Source: Dyella psychrodurans (GTDB lineage Bacteria > Pseudomonadota > Gammaproteobacteria > Xanthomonadales > Rhodanobacteraceae). Taken from it: a stretch of 64,000 bases of DNA. The notes below the pieces were generated by a model. That model had not been told where the DNA came from. It was given only the letters and a program-made list of their open reading frames with translations, and made no database searches. Each line of letters opens with the position of its first letter. The stretch's first letter is position 1. The DNA lies in NCBI RefSeq assembly GCF_003363265.1, contig NZ_QRBF01000001.1, positions 186,001 to 250,000 on the forward strand, written 5' to 3'. Below are positions 43,713-51,994 of this stretch, in pieces. A program made the translations under genes and the position numbers.

Positions 43713-44252
43713 TACGTCATGCCCAATCTTCGCCCTAACGACCGGCACGCATGAGGCAAGAGCGGGGGGCTGGGAAAAGAAACGCAACCAACGCGATGTG
43801 TGAGCGCCCATACACACCTGGGCCTTAGGGGCCGTGTGTGGCGCAGGGGAGTGGGTCGATGCACCCACCACACCTCGGCGTTGGCGCCGGTTGCAGTTCC
43901 CAAACGGTCGATAAACAGAAACGACCGTCGATCCAGCGCGGACGGCCGTTCCGACGACGGATGCGGAGGCAACCCCTTCACCGTCAAGGATTTTTGTCGG
44001 TTGCGGCCGGTTGATTGTGTAGCATTTTATTCGTCGTCCGAAAGGAGGATGATGCACCCATCGGCTCGCACAGAGCCGTGCGGATGAGGCGGCTGCCGAT
44101 GTGCCCGCCTCATGTCGTTCCGCCCGCTCGGGGCGCTCTCGAAGCGCCCGCTGACCCCTCGATCAGGTCCGCCCGCGCGTCCGCGCTGGTGTCACGCAAT
44201 AGGTCCGCCCGCGCGTCCGCGCCGGCGCCACACCATCGAGGGTTTTTTCAAT
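43713..44252. other. Gene-free stretch with CACAC dyad, mini-ORF and direct repeats
   Basis: No normal gene is supported. The stretch holds a CACAC...GTGTGTGG dyad (43813-43841), a very strong Shine-Dalgarno AAAGGAGG (44041-44048) next to ATGATG that opens a 12-codon peptide, a GAGGCGG/CCGCCTC hairpin after it, and two copies of a 21-bp sequence (44165-44185 and 44201-44221) 36 bp apart. Together these could be an attenuator-type leader for the methyltransferase genes downstream. Confidence 0.45.
44165..44221 (+). repeat. Two 21-bp direct repeats, 36-bp period
   Basis: AGGTCCGCCCGCGCGTCCGC plus G occurs at 44165-44185 and 44201-44221, just before the 44253 gene. Only two copies, so an iteron function is unproven. 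Confidence 0.6.
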
Positions 44253-44504
44253 ATGGACATCACTTTTCAGGTCGATCCGTCGGTCGATCCCACCATCGTC
44301 CCGTTCGTCTACGAGCACCCCGAGATCGGGCGCGACACGTACACCTTTCCCATCGCCCGGATGGACAAGGTCGCCAAGATGATCGCGCTTTACACGATCG
44401 CCGATTGCATCCCGGACAGCGCCCAACGCCGCGCGGCCTTTGATGCGGCACGGGCCTTGGGGCAGAGCCTCGCTCGCACCTGCACGTTGGGAGGTGCGCT
44501 GTGA
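44253..44504 (+). CDS. Small hypothetical protein coupled to a methyltransferase-like gene
   Basis: An 83-residue protein starting MDITFQVDPSVDPTIVPF, a beta-rich N-terminus followed by helices. GAGGG lies before the ATG. Its stop overlaps the start of the methyltransferase-like gene by four bases. No family recognised. Confidence 0.6.
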   Translation: MDITFQVDPSVDPTIVPFVYEHPEIGRDTYTFPIARMDKVAKMIALYTIADCIPDSAQRRAAFDAARALGQSLARTCTLGGAL

Positions 44505-45331
44505 CCGCGCCGCACGCCACCACCCAGGCCAAGCCGGCCGAATCCTTTGATGCCTTCTGTCGCGTCGTCGCGGGCAAACAGCGCGACGCGATTGTCCAGG
44601 CCCTTCCGCGCCAGCGCGACGATCTGATTCGCCTTCTCCTCCAGGGGCTGGAGGGCTCCCACACGCAGCGGACCCAACGGTTCGAGGCGTTGGTTCGTGT
44701 GGCGCTGCAAGCGCTGCAGGATGATCGCATCGGGTTGCTCATCACCTGCGCACCTCCGTGGAACAAGGTGGCGATCGTGCCGCCCGACACGGTCGCCCTG
44801 GTGACGCTGTATTTCGCCCTGGTGAGCGTCAGCCCCCCGTACACCGACGTGCTCGGGGACCTGCACGGCCGGTTGCTGGCGCGGTTCGGTGGCGACGGAC
44901 TGGGGCAGCATTTCACGCCACCGGACCTGGCCGATCTGACGGTGGCGTTGGCTCTCGCCCATGCCGCGCGGCATCCCATCGCGCCCCGATCGGGACCGGT
45001 GCGCCTCCACGACCCGGCGTGCGGGGCGGGCGCGCTGCTCCTCGCGCAGTTCCGCGGCGACTGTCCGCGCCCCGAGCAGTGCGCGGTGGTGGCCCAAGAC
45101 ATCGATCCCATGTGCTGCGCGATGACCGCGCTGCAACTGACCGCCAACGCCGTCTGCCACCACCGGCCGCTGCACGAACTCACGGTTCTGTGCGGCAACA
45201 CACTGTCCCAGGGGTTCAGCGCGCCGGTGTTCTTCCACGCGCAACGCCGTCCGTCGATCCTGGAGATGCTGGGTTGGGTGGACGCGGGCGCGCCCATGCC
45301 GGCGCCTTCCGCTGAGGAGGAACTCGCATGA
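44501..45331 (+). CDS. N6-methyltransferase-like protein lacking NPPY
   Basis: A 276-residue protein with the fold signatures of Eco57I/HsdM-type adenine methylases: GQHFTPPDLADL (about 135-146) and SAM-binding DPACGAGALLL (171-181), then AQDIDPMCCAMTALQL. After the strand where NPPY/F should occur the sequence reads LCGNTLSQGF, so the catalytic motif is missing. It may bind SAM or DNA without methylating, or work with the complete enzyme at 45594. Overlaps both neighbours by four bases. Confidence 0.7.
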   Translation: MTAPHATTQAKPAESFDAFCRVVAGKQRDAIVQALPRQRDDLIRLLLQGLEGSHTQRTQRFEALVRVALQALQDDRIGLLITCAPPWNKVAIVPPDTVALVTLYFALVSVSPPYTDVLGDLHGRLLARFGGDGLGQHFTPPDLADLTVALALAHAARHPIAPRSGPVRLHDPACGAGALLLAQFRGDCPRPEQCAVVAQDIDPMCCAMTALQLTANAVCHHRPLHELTVLCGNTLSQGFSAPVFFHAQRRPSILEMLGWVDAGAPMPAPSAEEELA

Positions 45332-45597
45332 GCGCTTCCCGCAACCCATACGGCTACATCGTGTACGACACCGAGGAGAACGACATTGTGGCCTCGGATC
45401 GGCGGCGCGATGTGGCGGACAAGATCGCCGAGGCGCTCACGGAGTGGTCCCGGGAAGAACGGTTCCAGGTTCTCCCGGCCGAGCGCCGACTGGTCGAGGC
45501 GTTTGGCGATTGGTGCTGGACCACGGAGGAGCGGTTGGTGGGCGGCGTTCCGATGGAGGTCGCTCTCGTGGATGAGGACGAGGAGGACTCGGAATGA
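45328..45597 (+). CDS. Small acidic hypothetical protein
   Basis: An 89-residue acidic protein (ends VDEDEEDSE) lying between two methyltransferase-type genes and overlapping both by four bases (ATGA). It may be a small partner subunit. No domain recognised. Confidence 0.6.
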   Translation: MSASRNPYGYIVYDTEENDIVASDRRRDVADKIAEALTEWSREERFQVLPAERRLVEAFGDWCWTTEERLVGGVPMEVALVDEDEEDSE

Positions 45598-46334
45598 GCA
45601 AGATCACCAAAGCCCAGAATCGCAACCACGAGGCGGCTTGTGCGCTGCTCCAGAAGGAAACGCTGACCATGGACGAGCGCCGTTTCGTGCTCGACCACTG
45701 GCGGGCCGATGCCGCGCACGACGTGACGCGCATCGGCGCCTACTTCACCCCGCGTGGCCTGGCCGAGGCGGTGGCCCAGGAATGCCATGGCGCGGACCGC
45801 GTGATCGACCTGTGCGCCGGGATCGGTGCGCTGGCCTTCGCGCGGTGGGAGCGGGATCGGCCCAGCCGCCTGGTGTGCGTCGAGCGGGATCCGGTGTACG
45901 CGGTGGTGGGGCGGAAGGTGTTGCCCGAGGCCGAGTGGATTGTGGCGGACGTCTTCTCCCTCGTGCAGCGCAAGGACCTGGGTGCGTTCGACCTGGCCGT
46001 GAGCAATCCGCCCTACGGCCGACTGAAGCGCACCAGCGGCGGTCCGCGCTACCGCGGCGGGCTGTTCGAGTACCACGTGATCGATGTGGCGTCGCACCTC
46101 GCGGAGCAGGGCGTGTTTTTGATCCCGCAGACGTCCTCGCCCTGTCGTTTCAGCGGCGCGGCCGCACAGCGGGGTGATTGGATCGAGTCGGAGGACTGCA
46201 TCCGGTTTCGCCAGGAGACCGGGATCGATCTGGACCTGGGGCTGGGGATCGACACCAGCGCCTGGACGCACGATTGGCACGGCGTCAAGCCGACCGTCGA
46301 GAGCGTGCGCGTCGACTTTGGGTGGAAGCGGTGA
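45594..46334 (+). CDS. N6-adenine-type DNA methyltransferase
   Basis: A 246-residue methyltransferase: GAYFTPRGLAEAV (about 48-60), SAM motif DLCAGIGALAF (72-82) and catalytic NPPY (138-141). Motif order is I then IV, the Eco57I/HsdM or rRNA/N6 class. No restriction gene is next to it. It is the last of four overlapping genes (44253-46334) and its stop overlaps the following ankyrin gene. Confidence 0.83.
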   Translation: MSKITKAQNRNHEAACALLQKETLTMDERRFVLDHWRADAAHDVTRIGAYFTPRGLAEAVAQECHGADRVIDLCAGIGALAFARWERDRPSRLVCVERDPVYAVVGRKVLPEAEWIVADVFSLVQRKDLGAFDLAVSNPPYGRLKRTSGGPRYRGGLFEYHVIDVASHLAEQGVFLIPQTSSPCRFSGAAAQRGDWIESEDCIRFRQETGIDLDLGLGIDTSAWTHDWHGVKPTVESVRVDFGWKR

Positions 46335-47053
46335 TGGAGGGCGCACCACCCAACACGCGTGCGTGTCCGATCGCGCAGTTCGAGCACACCGCCGCTTGCG
46401 CGGCCGATCTCAGGGACGACGATGATCTCGCCATGGACATCACCGCCACCTCGTACGTTCTCACCGACACGCCGGACGCGTCCCTCACGCGCCGGCTTCG
46501 TCGGCGCGCCCGCGACGAAGCGCTCTACATCAGAGCGCTGGCGACCCGGGCCCCCGACCCGATCAGCGGTGTGACCGGGCTGCACCTTCTCGCCGACATC
46601 ACCCTAGACGATCCCGCCAACGAGCCCGTGCGCGTTCGCGCCCTCACCGCGCTCCTCGACGCCGGCGGTGATCCCTTCCGCACCGACGTCCTCGGCCGCA
46701 GCGCCCTGCATTGCGCCACCGCCGCATCGGCCGCGCTGATCCTCGACCGCCTCACCCCCGAGCAGCGGCGCGCCCTGGTGAACCAGGCCGACGATTACGG
46801 CGACACGCCCCTACACGAGGCGGCGGCCTGCGGACACGCCGACACCATCCAACTGCTCATCGCGCACGGCGCCGACGCCACCGCGTGCAACATCGCCGGC
46901 GCCACCCCCGAGGATGCGGCGCGTCGCTTCCATCCCGCCATCGCCGACCTCATCCGATGCGAACAGGCGCGGCAGGACCGCGCGGCCCTGGTGGAGGTGG
47001 CAACAACCGGGGAGTCCGAGGCGCCTCGACGTGCTGTGAAACGGCGGATGTGA
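46334..47053 (+). CDS. Ankyrin-repeat protein with VKRRM tail
   Basis: A 239-residue protein whose ATG overlaps the methyltransferase stop (TGATG). Ankyrin units occupy about residues 75-200: VTGLHLLADITLDDPANEPV, LLDAGGDPFRTDVLGRSALH, GDTPLHEAAACGHADTIQLL and LIAHGADATACNIAGATPED. It ends ALVEVATTGESEAPRRAVKRRM, with VATT before the basic end as in the 35427-37722 group. No signal peptide. Confidence 0.88.
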   Translation: MEGAPPNTRACPIAQFEHTAACAADLRDDDDLAMDITATSYVLTDTPDASLTRRLRRRARDEALYIRALATRAPDPISGVTGLHLLADITLDDPANEPVRVRALTALLDAGGDPFRTDVLGRSALHCATAASAALILDRLTPEQRRALVNQADDYGDTPLHEAAACGHADTIQLLIAHGADATACNIAGATPEDAARRFHPAIADLIRCEQARQDRAALVEVATTGESEAPRRAVKRRM

Positions 47054-47074
47054 GGGCGGCCCGAACCGTTGGAG

Positions 47075-47163
47075 CACACCCGGGCCCAAGCGCTTGATCT
47101 GTGAGGCGGCTCTCGGGCTTTTTTGCGGGTCGGTGTTGCGGGTCGGCGGCGACCCGATAGGGT
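47075..47163 (+). promoter_or_regulatory. Shared promoter cassette upstream of the 47369 ankyrin gene
   Basis: CACAC block (47075), then TTGCGG (47136-47141), 16 bp, TAGGGT (47158-47163). CGGGTCG-gcgg-CGACCCG overlaps the -35 and the spacer; its arms are identical to those at 26494. Confidence 0.7.
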
Positions 47164-47273
47164 GCGCCAGCACATCCGGCGCGCCGGCGGATGTGACCCG
47201 CTGCTAGGATGGCCCCACACCCAGGGCCGTCCGCGATCGATGCGCACCACCATCATCCTTTCCTCGCTTCTCT

Positions 47274-47320
47274 CCGCCTGGGCCGATCGGGCGCGCACGG
47301 CGCCCGATCGGCCCAGGCGG
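47274..47320. repeat. Perfect 21-bp-arm hairpin
   Basis: Arms 47274-47294 and 47300-47320 (each built around GGGCCGATCGGGCGC) with loop GCACG. It lies in the leader of the 47369 gene and would fold strongly in RNA; no T-run follows. Confidence 0.8.
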
Positions 47321-47368
47321 AATTGACGTGGGACGGCTCGCCGACCACACAACAGCGGAGACGAACAC

Positions 47369-48046
47369 ATGAGTGAGCAAACCCTTCGCACCGAACTGGA
47401 GGACGTCGCGACCCTCGACGATATCGACGTCGCCGCTTGGGCCGAGCGGCACGAGGTCGACCCGCAGGCGGTGGAACGGGTGCGCCGCCACCAGGCCGAG
47501 GCGCGCCGCACATGCGGCTGGGCCCTGGAGAAAGATGCGCGCCGGCGTCTCAGCGCTGGGGCCGACGTGAACGCAGCGGATGCGCAGGGAAACACGCCGC
47601 TGATGGAAGCGGTGCGGTGGGAGGGCGTGGAGAGCGTGCGATTGCTGATCGACTCGGGCGCCAATGTCCATGCGCACGACACCCAGGGAGCCACGGCGAT
47701 AATCGAAGCGGTTGCCGGCGGCCAGCACGGGCACGTCGACATCGTTCGGATTCTCATCGACGCCGGCGCCGACGTCCACGTGCGGAACAACAGGGGGCAC
47801 GATGCGCTGATGATGCTCGTCAAACATGCCCGCCGGTGGGATGAGGACGATTGCGCGGCGGTGGTGCGGACGCTGATCGACGCCGGCGCGGATGGCACGG
47901 CGCAGGACCATGAGGGGACCAGCGCCCTGCAAGCCGCCAAAGATGCCGGCCACAACGCCATCGTCGCGGAGATCGAGCGCGGGGTCCTGGCGGCGGCCGC
48001 AACTTCCGAAACGCCCGGGTCGGCGCCGAAGCGCCGCACGATGTAA
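47369..48046 (+). CDS. Ankyrin-repeat protein with KRRTM tail
   Basis: A 225-residue protein. The first 55 residues are helical and Arg-rich; four ankyrin units follow: RLSAGADVNAADAQGNTPLM, LLIDSGANVHAHDTQGATAI, ILIDAGADVHVRNNRGHDAL and TLIDAGADGTAQDHEGTSAL. The end AAAATSETPGSAPKRRTM fits the shared tail. CGGAG lies 11 bases before the ATG. Confidence 0.9.
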   Translation: MSEQTLRTELEDVATLDDIDVAAWAERHEVDPQAVERVRRHQAEARRTCGWALEKDARRRLSAGADVNAADAQGNTPLMEAVRWEGVESVRLLIDSGANVHAHDTQGATAIIEAVAGGQHGHVDIVRILIDAGADVHVRNNRGHDALMMLVKHARRWDEDDCAAVVRTLIDAGADGTAQDHEGTSALQAAKDAGHNAIVAEIERGVLAAAATSETPGSAPKRRTM

Positions 48047-48126
48047 GTCCCTGAAGGAGGGTCGGGCAGAAACCAGGGGACCCTGAGGTTGTGAACCACC
48101 ACCCACCCGGTCCCCAGCGCCCGTCG

Positions 48127-48154
48127 TGGACTGTTGGCCCCGGGCGGGTAAGAT
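48127..48154 (+). promoter_or_regulatory. Promoter giving a leaderless toxin-antitoxin transcript
   Basis: TGGACT (48127-48132), 16 bp, TAAGAT (48149-48154); the ATG at 48161 starts six bases after the -10, about where transcription should begin. Confidence 0.45.
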
Positions 48155-48160
48155 GACCCC

Positions 48161-48373
48161 ATGCTCCCCAAAACCATCCCGATCAAGCGCTACCCCGAAC
48201 TGCGCCTGGCCGCCCGGCATCTCCCTGAGACCGCCCGGGTCACGCCGGCGGAGGCGCTGGGCCTGTACGAACGGGACGCGCGCCGCCTGGACCGGCAGCA
48301 CATGAGCGCTGAGGAGCGGACGCTGCTCAACGATCTGATCAGGGAAATTGGTCGTGGCGTCTTTAACGGTTAA
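48161..48373 (+). CDS. Small protein upstream of the AbiEii-type toxin, possible antitoxin
   Basis: A 70-residue, charged helical protein (MLPKTIPIKRYPELRLAA onwards). It overlaps the toxin gene by 20 bases and precedes it, the order of two-gene toxin-antitoxin units. It is much shorter than the classical winged-helix AbiEi antitoxin, so the assignment is by position only. Confidence 0.5.
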   Translation: MLPKTIPIKRYPELRLAARHLPETARVTPAEALGLYERDARRLDRQHMSAEERTLLNDLIREIGRGVFNG

Positions 48374-49091
48374 CCGGCCGCACCACCAGCGGATCATGCA
48401 GGCGCTTTCCGCCTTCGATCCGGCGGCGCTGACGGCGTGCTCGTGCTACTTCGGTGGCGGCACCGCGATCGCCCTCCTGGTGGGCGAACACCGCGAATCG
48501 GTGGACATCGATTTTTTGTGCACCACCCAGCAGGGCATGCGCGCGCTGCGGCAAACGGTGACCAGCAACAGCCTCGGCGCCCTTGTGAAGCCCGGCGCCC
48601 ACCTCACACTCCATCGGGAAGTGATCTTCGACCGGTACGGCGTGCGCACCGTCGTTAACGTCAACGGCACCCCGATCAAACTGGAACTGGTCTACGAAAA
48701 CCGCGTCGCCGTGACCGGTGGCCCGGTCGCATCGCTCCCCGTTCCCGTGCTTCACCGCACCGATCTCTACACCGAGAAACTCCTGGCCAACTCCGATCGG
48801 GGATCCGACGGGGCGATCCTCTATCGGGACATGATCGATCTGGCGGCCATGATCGCCACCTGGGGACCCATTCCTGAAGCGGCGTGGATCAAGGCCCGCG
48901 GGGCGTACGGCCCGCACATCGATCTGGCCTACACCACGGTGCTCGACACGCTGCGCACGCATCCCGCCAAGTGGGAGGAGGCGTGCCAAAAAATGCACAT
49001 CGACGCCCATTGGCGCGCGAAACTGGCCCAAACCCTTGGGATTCCCGGTCCCGAGCAGCGGCGCCGTCCGAACCACGATCTGTCGCTGTAA
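48354..49091 (+). CDS. AbiEii/AbiGii-type nucleotidyltransferase toxin
   Basis: A 245-residue nucleotidyltransferase-like protein: CYFGGGTAIALLVGEHRESV, then DIDFL, gives the G-G ... D-x-D core of the AbiEii/MenT family, with a conserved Lys/Tyr region later (LHRTDLYTEKLLANSDRGSD). Family members block growth by modifying tRNA or other targets and serve in phage abortive infection and plasmid maintenance. GTG 48354 has AGGG nine bases upstream; TTG 48348 is an alternative. Confidence 0.75.
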   Translation: MASLTVNRPHHQRIMQALSAFDPAALTACSCYFGGGTAIALLVGEHRESVDIDFLCTTQQGMRALRQTVTSNSLGALVKPGAHLTLHREVIFDRYGVRTVVNVNGTPIKLELVYENRVAVTGGPVASLPVPVLHRTDLYTEKLLANSDRGSDGAILYRDMIDLAAMIATWGPIPEAAWIKARGAYGPHIDLAYTTVLDTLRTHPAKWEEACQKMHIDAHWRAKLAQTLGIPGPEQRRRPNHDLSL

Positions 49092-49155
49092 GCCCGCTGC
49101 CCCACACGCGGCTCGTCGGGCACAATGAGGGCATCACACCAGGCGGGGAATCAGC

Positions 49156-49680
49156 ATGAGCACACGGACGAGCCGGGCGGTTGGTGCCGCCCTGGCGTAC
49201 GCGATCGCTGCATCGACGGCGGCCGCGGCCGCACCAGGAACGGGAGCAACAGGACCAGGAGACGCAGGCCGAACGAGTCCCCAAGAAACGACGGGTTGGG
49301 TGAAAACCTCCCAAGGTCCCGACGCCTCCGACGGCACACCTTCCGTCCACACCGAGTACGTCGTCCCCAACAGCATCACGGCGCTGCGCAACGGCGACCG
49401 CACCGCGTTCGTCAAAGTGACCTACGCGCCGGGCGTCGATCTGGGGCAGGGCGTGGTCACCACCGAGATTGCCCAGGTCACCGTGGGCTGCGCGGCAATG
49501 ACGTGGGGCGATATCACCAAGATCTCCTTCGATTCGAACATGGTGCCGCTGCTGGCGACCACGGGCACCTACGACACCAGCAAGCCGATCTGGACGCTCA
49601 AAGGCATGGAGCCGTTGGACCCCAAGTCGATCACGTACGCGACAGCGAAGTACATCTGCGCGCATGGGGGCACACCGTGA
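49156..49680 (+). CDS. Secreted protein, possibly a surface-adhesin E-like protein
   Basis: A 174-residue protein with a signal peptide (residues 1 to about 25, AALAYAIAASTAAAAA), a Gly/Thr/Pro-rich spacer, and a beta-rich domain with two Cys (VTVGCAAMTWGD, KYICAHGG) that probably form a disulfide. The pattern resembles small CNP1/SAPE-like domains. GGGGAA lies before the ATG. Its stop overlaps the next gene (GTGA). Confidence 0.6.
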   Translation: MSTRTSRAVGAALAYAIAASTAAAAAPGTGATGPGDAGRTSPQETTGWVKTSQGPDASDGTPSVHTEYVVPNSITALRNGDRTAFVKVTYAPGVDLGQGVVTTEIAQVTVGCAAMTWGDITKISFDSNMVPLLATTGTYDTSKPIWTLKGMEPLDPKSITYATAKYICAHGGTP

Positions 49681-50477
49681 CGCGGCGGCCTGGGGATTTT
49701 TCCCTGGCGGATGTGCGCGCCCTGGCCGCGCGCACCGGGCATACGTGCGCCTACCTGGAGTGCGGAAAGATCACCAGCATCCGATCGTTGGACGACGACA
49801 CGAAGGCCATCAGCATCGGAGTCGGGGCGCACGAGGTGGCGGCGGGCAAGAAGGGGCCGCGGCCGCAATCGGAACACCCCGACATCACCGAGGAGCAGAT
49901 TCGCTGCGCGCGCACCAACGGGATTTGGCTGTGCGCCGACCACGCGATCATCGTCGACCGCAATCCGCGGTTCCACGACCGCGCCAAACTGCAGGAATGG
50001 CAGCGCCTGGCCGAAGAAACGGCGGCCCAAGGTGCCCGCTACGGGCGACTCAGGCCCATCACGGTCGGGCCCGATCAGGTGGCCGCCCGCGCGCGGATGT
50101 TCATCAACGCGATCCGGGATGTGTTGCCCCAACTCCCGTTCCGTATAGGCGCCACCATGGACAGCCACCAGGTGCAGCAGATGCGCGGGGCCCTGGTCAT
50201 GCTGGCCGGCTTCGGTCCGCTTCACCCGATGTTCGGGATCGAGGCCGGGTTGGTGGCCTCGCAGAACCAGGCGATCGACGACTTGCGCGCGTTTGTGGCC
50301 TTTTTCGAGGACCGCACCCTCTTCGTTCCCGACGGCAACGGAATCCTCCAGGTAGTGGACAACAAACCGGGCACCCGCATTGAGGCCGAGCAGCGGCAGG
50401 TCGCGCTGTGGGGGCACATCCACACCATCGGGCGGCGCTGGGTCCAAGGCGAGGCGTACTACGGGCCGAGCGTTTAG
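49677..50477 (+). CDS. HNH-endonuclease-like protein
   Basis: A 266-residue protein. The N-terminal 100 residues show an HNH-like layout: TGHTCAYLECGK (first Cys pair), VGAHEVAAGKKGPRP (AH), then TNGIWLCADHAIIVD (N ... C-x-x-H). The C-terminal half is helical without known motif. The GTG start overlaps the preceding stop. A nuclease role, perhaps in defence or competition, is inferred from the motif. Confidence 0.65.
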   Translation: MTRRPGDFSLADVRALAARTGHTCAYLECGKITSIRSLDDDTKAISIGVGAHEVAAGKKGPRPQSEHPDITEEQIRCARTNGIWLCADHAIIVDRNPRFHDRAKLQEWQRLAEETAAQGARYGRLRPITVGPDQVAARARMFINAIRDVLPQLPFRIGATMDSHQVQQMRGALVMLAGFGPLHPMFGIEAGLVASQNQAIDDLRAFVAFFEDRTLFVPDGNGILQVVDNKPGTRIEAEQRQVALWGHIHTIGRRWVQGEAYYGPSV

Positions 50478-50511
50478 GGCCGACGGACGGGGTTGCGTGG
50501 GACCGCTGGGG

Positions 50512-50678
50512 CACATCCGGGCCCCAGCGCCAAAGCCAGAACCCAAAGCGGGTGTTGGGAAGGCGCAAACTGGTCGCCCGCGCCCCAATCCACCCCATCA
50601 CACCGAGCGGTCGGCGCTTCCGTCTGAGCGCTGAATGCCACGCCCGTGTTCCGCTGGAGCACACCGGGGCCCCCTGGA
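50512..50678 (+). repeat. Two copies of the CACAC/GGGCCCC block
   Basis: CACATCCGGGCCCCAGCGCC at 50512-50531 and CACACCGGGGCCCCC at 50660-50674 lie in the 255-bp gap before the 50733 gene. The gap has no other supported feature. Confidence 0.5.
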
Positions 50679-50732
50679 ACCTCACACGGCCCCTGGGGCA
50701 CAATCCCCTCACACCACAGTGCGAGGTTCCAC

Positions 50733-51539
50733 ATGGCCGTTTCCCGCAAAACCGTCGCCGCGGTCAACCGCCTGCGGCGCAAAGGCACCAAAGCCACGGC
50801 AATCGCCAAGACGCTGGACATCCCGGTGCGGCAGGCCAGCGCCGTCCTGAAGGCCGAGGCAAAACGCGAGGAGGTCCTGGCCTACCTGAAAGAGGACCAG
50901 CGGCGCATCAACGCCCGCGCTAAGAACGTCACATCCGCCGAACCGCCGCTCGGTCCCAACGAGATCGCCCGCCTGTGTGAGATCACCCACCAACGCGTCG
51001 CCCAGATCCGGGAAACGGCCGTGGCGAACGGAGCGGTGCTCCAGAACCAGTGGGACCGTGTGGACGAACGCCGCAAGGAAGTGGTGCGGATGCACAAGGC
51101 GGGCACGACCACCAACGAGATTGCCGAGCACTTCGGAATCCGGCGGCGGGTGGTCAACCGGGACCTGAAGTTCATGGGCTATTCTCGCACCCAGGAGGAG
51201 ATCATGGCCGAGCGGGATTCCCGCCTGGAGCAGATCCCAAAATTCTTGAAGCGGGGCGAAACCGTCGAGTGGATCGCCAACGAGTTTGGCGTTTACGCCC
51301 AGGCCATCACGAACGACATCGCGCTGATCCCCGAACTGCACGCGGCGCGCAAGGCCAAGCGGGACGCCATTCACGAGCGCCGCAAGAAGGTCCTCGCTCT
51401 GCGCAAAGAGGGCAAGACGGTCGCCCAAGTCATGAAGACGTTGAAGGCCAGCCGCGCCCAGGTGGAGGGGGACATCACCTGGTCCAACAAGCAGAAGGCG
51501 GCGCGTGCCGCCGCTCGAGCGGCCAAGAAAGCGGGCTGA
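50733..51539 (+). CDS. Tandem helix-turn-helix protein
   Basis: A 268-residue, Lys/Arg-rich protein with about five HTH units: residues 6-35 (KATAIAKTLDIPVRQASAVL), 70-100 (EIARLCEITHQRVAQI), 115-148 (NEIAEHFGIRRRVVNRDL), 163-196 (WIANEFGVYAQAITNDI) and 215-245 (VAQVMKTLKASRAQV). It ends in an Ala/Lys tail typical of DNA compaction or nonspecific binding. It lies right next to the origin-like zone, so it could be an initiator or a copy-number regulator; that is inference. Confidence 0.72.
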   Translation: MAVSRKTVAAVNRLRRKGTKATAIAKTLDIPVRQASAVLKAEAKREEVLAYLKEDQRRINARAKNVTSAEPPLGPNEIARLCEITHQRVAQIRETAVANGAVLQNQWDRVDERRKEVVRMHKAGTTTNEIAEHFGIRRRVVNRDLKFMGYSRTQEEIMAERDSRLEQIPKFLKRGETVEWIANEFGVYAQAITNDIALIPELHAARKAKRDAIHERRKKVLALRKEGKTVAQVMKTLKASRAQVEGDITWSNKQKAARAAARAAKKAG

Positions 51540-51590
51540 GCGCACGGCGCCCCAGGACACCCGTGAGGGGACGGGGAGGGCTCCACAATT

Positions 51591-51618
51591 TGGGGGGATC
51601 GCTTTTTCGATCCCCCCA
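51591..51618 (+). terminator. Perfect hairpin after the multi-HTH gene
   Basis: Arms TGGGGGGATCG and CGATCCCCCCA with loop CTTTTT, 50 bp past the stop. Works as a structure in both directions; no T-run follows. Confidence 0.5.
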
Positions 51619-51642
51619 AGTATCCCCCCAAGTGGCCTCGGG

Positions 51643-51673
51643 ATCCCCCCGAATCGGCCCGATTCGGGGGGAT
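51643..51673. repeat. Perfect palindrome with 15-bp arms
   Basis: ATCCCCCCGAATCGG and CCGATTCGGGGGGAT around a single C. Shares the GATCCCCCC/GGGGGGAT motif with neighbouring hairpins. Confidence 0.85.
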
Positions 51674-51738
51674 AAAATGGCGTTTGGTGTAACTTTTTGG
51701 GGGGCTGGAGTCCCCAATACCCCCCCCTAAAACGGGCA

Positions 51739-51798
51739 AAAGTTACAGATAATGCGTCGATACATGTGTTTGCGGTTGCGGGGCCAAAGTTACCGATA
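51739..51798 (+). repeat. Iteron-like direct repeats
   Basis: AAAGTTACAGATA (51739-51751) and AAAGTTACCGATA (51786-51798) lie 47 bp apart in the same orientation; the complement GTAACTTT occurs at 51689. Confidence 0.6.
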
Positions 51799-51994
51799 TT
51801 TCGCTCCGATCCCCCCCAATTGGGGGGGGTCGCGTTATCTATATGGAGGATGGTATCCCCCATAGTTGCTATACATTTTTTCGGCGACGTTTCCCGAACT
51901 TCCTTTCTTTTCTCTCTGAATCCTTCCCTGAAATCATCATTTAGGGGGGATAGGGAGGATAAAAGGCAATTATTTTTAATTGGTGAGGGAGCGA

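Larger units (their letters stand above)
47054..47368. other. Long leader with cassette promoter and a 21-bp-arm hairpin
   Basis: The stretch between two ankyrin genes carries the block CACACCCGGGCCCAAGCGC (47075-47093), a cassette promoter (47136-47163), a 28-codon ORF (47240-47326, beginning MRTTIILSSLLSAWADRA, signal-peptide-like) and a perfect hairpin (47274-47320) inside that ORF. No larger gene is present. Confidence 0.6.

Noticed and set aside
44165-44221. Direct repeats as a CRISPR or iteron array
   Set aside because: Only two copies and no cas or initiator gene adjacent; listed as a simple repeat.
46795-48397. Long minus-strand frames opposite the 46334-48046 ankyrin genes
   Set aside because: Antisense images of the ankyrin repeats; the plus-strand genes have promoters, overlaps and matching tails.
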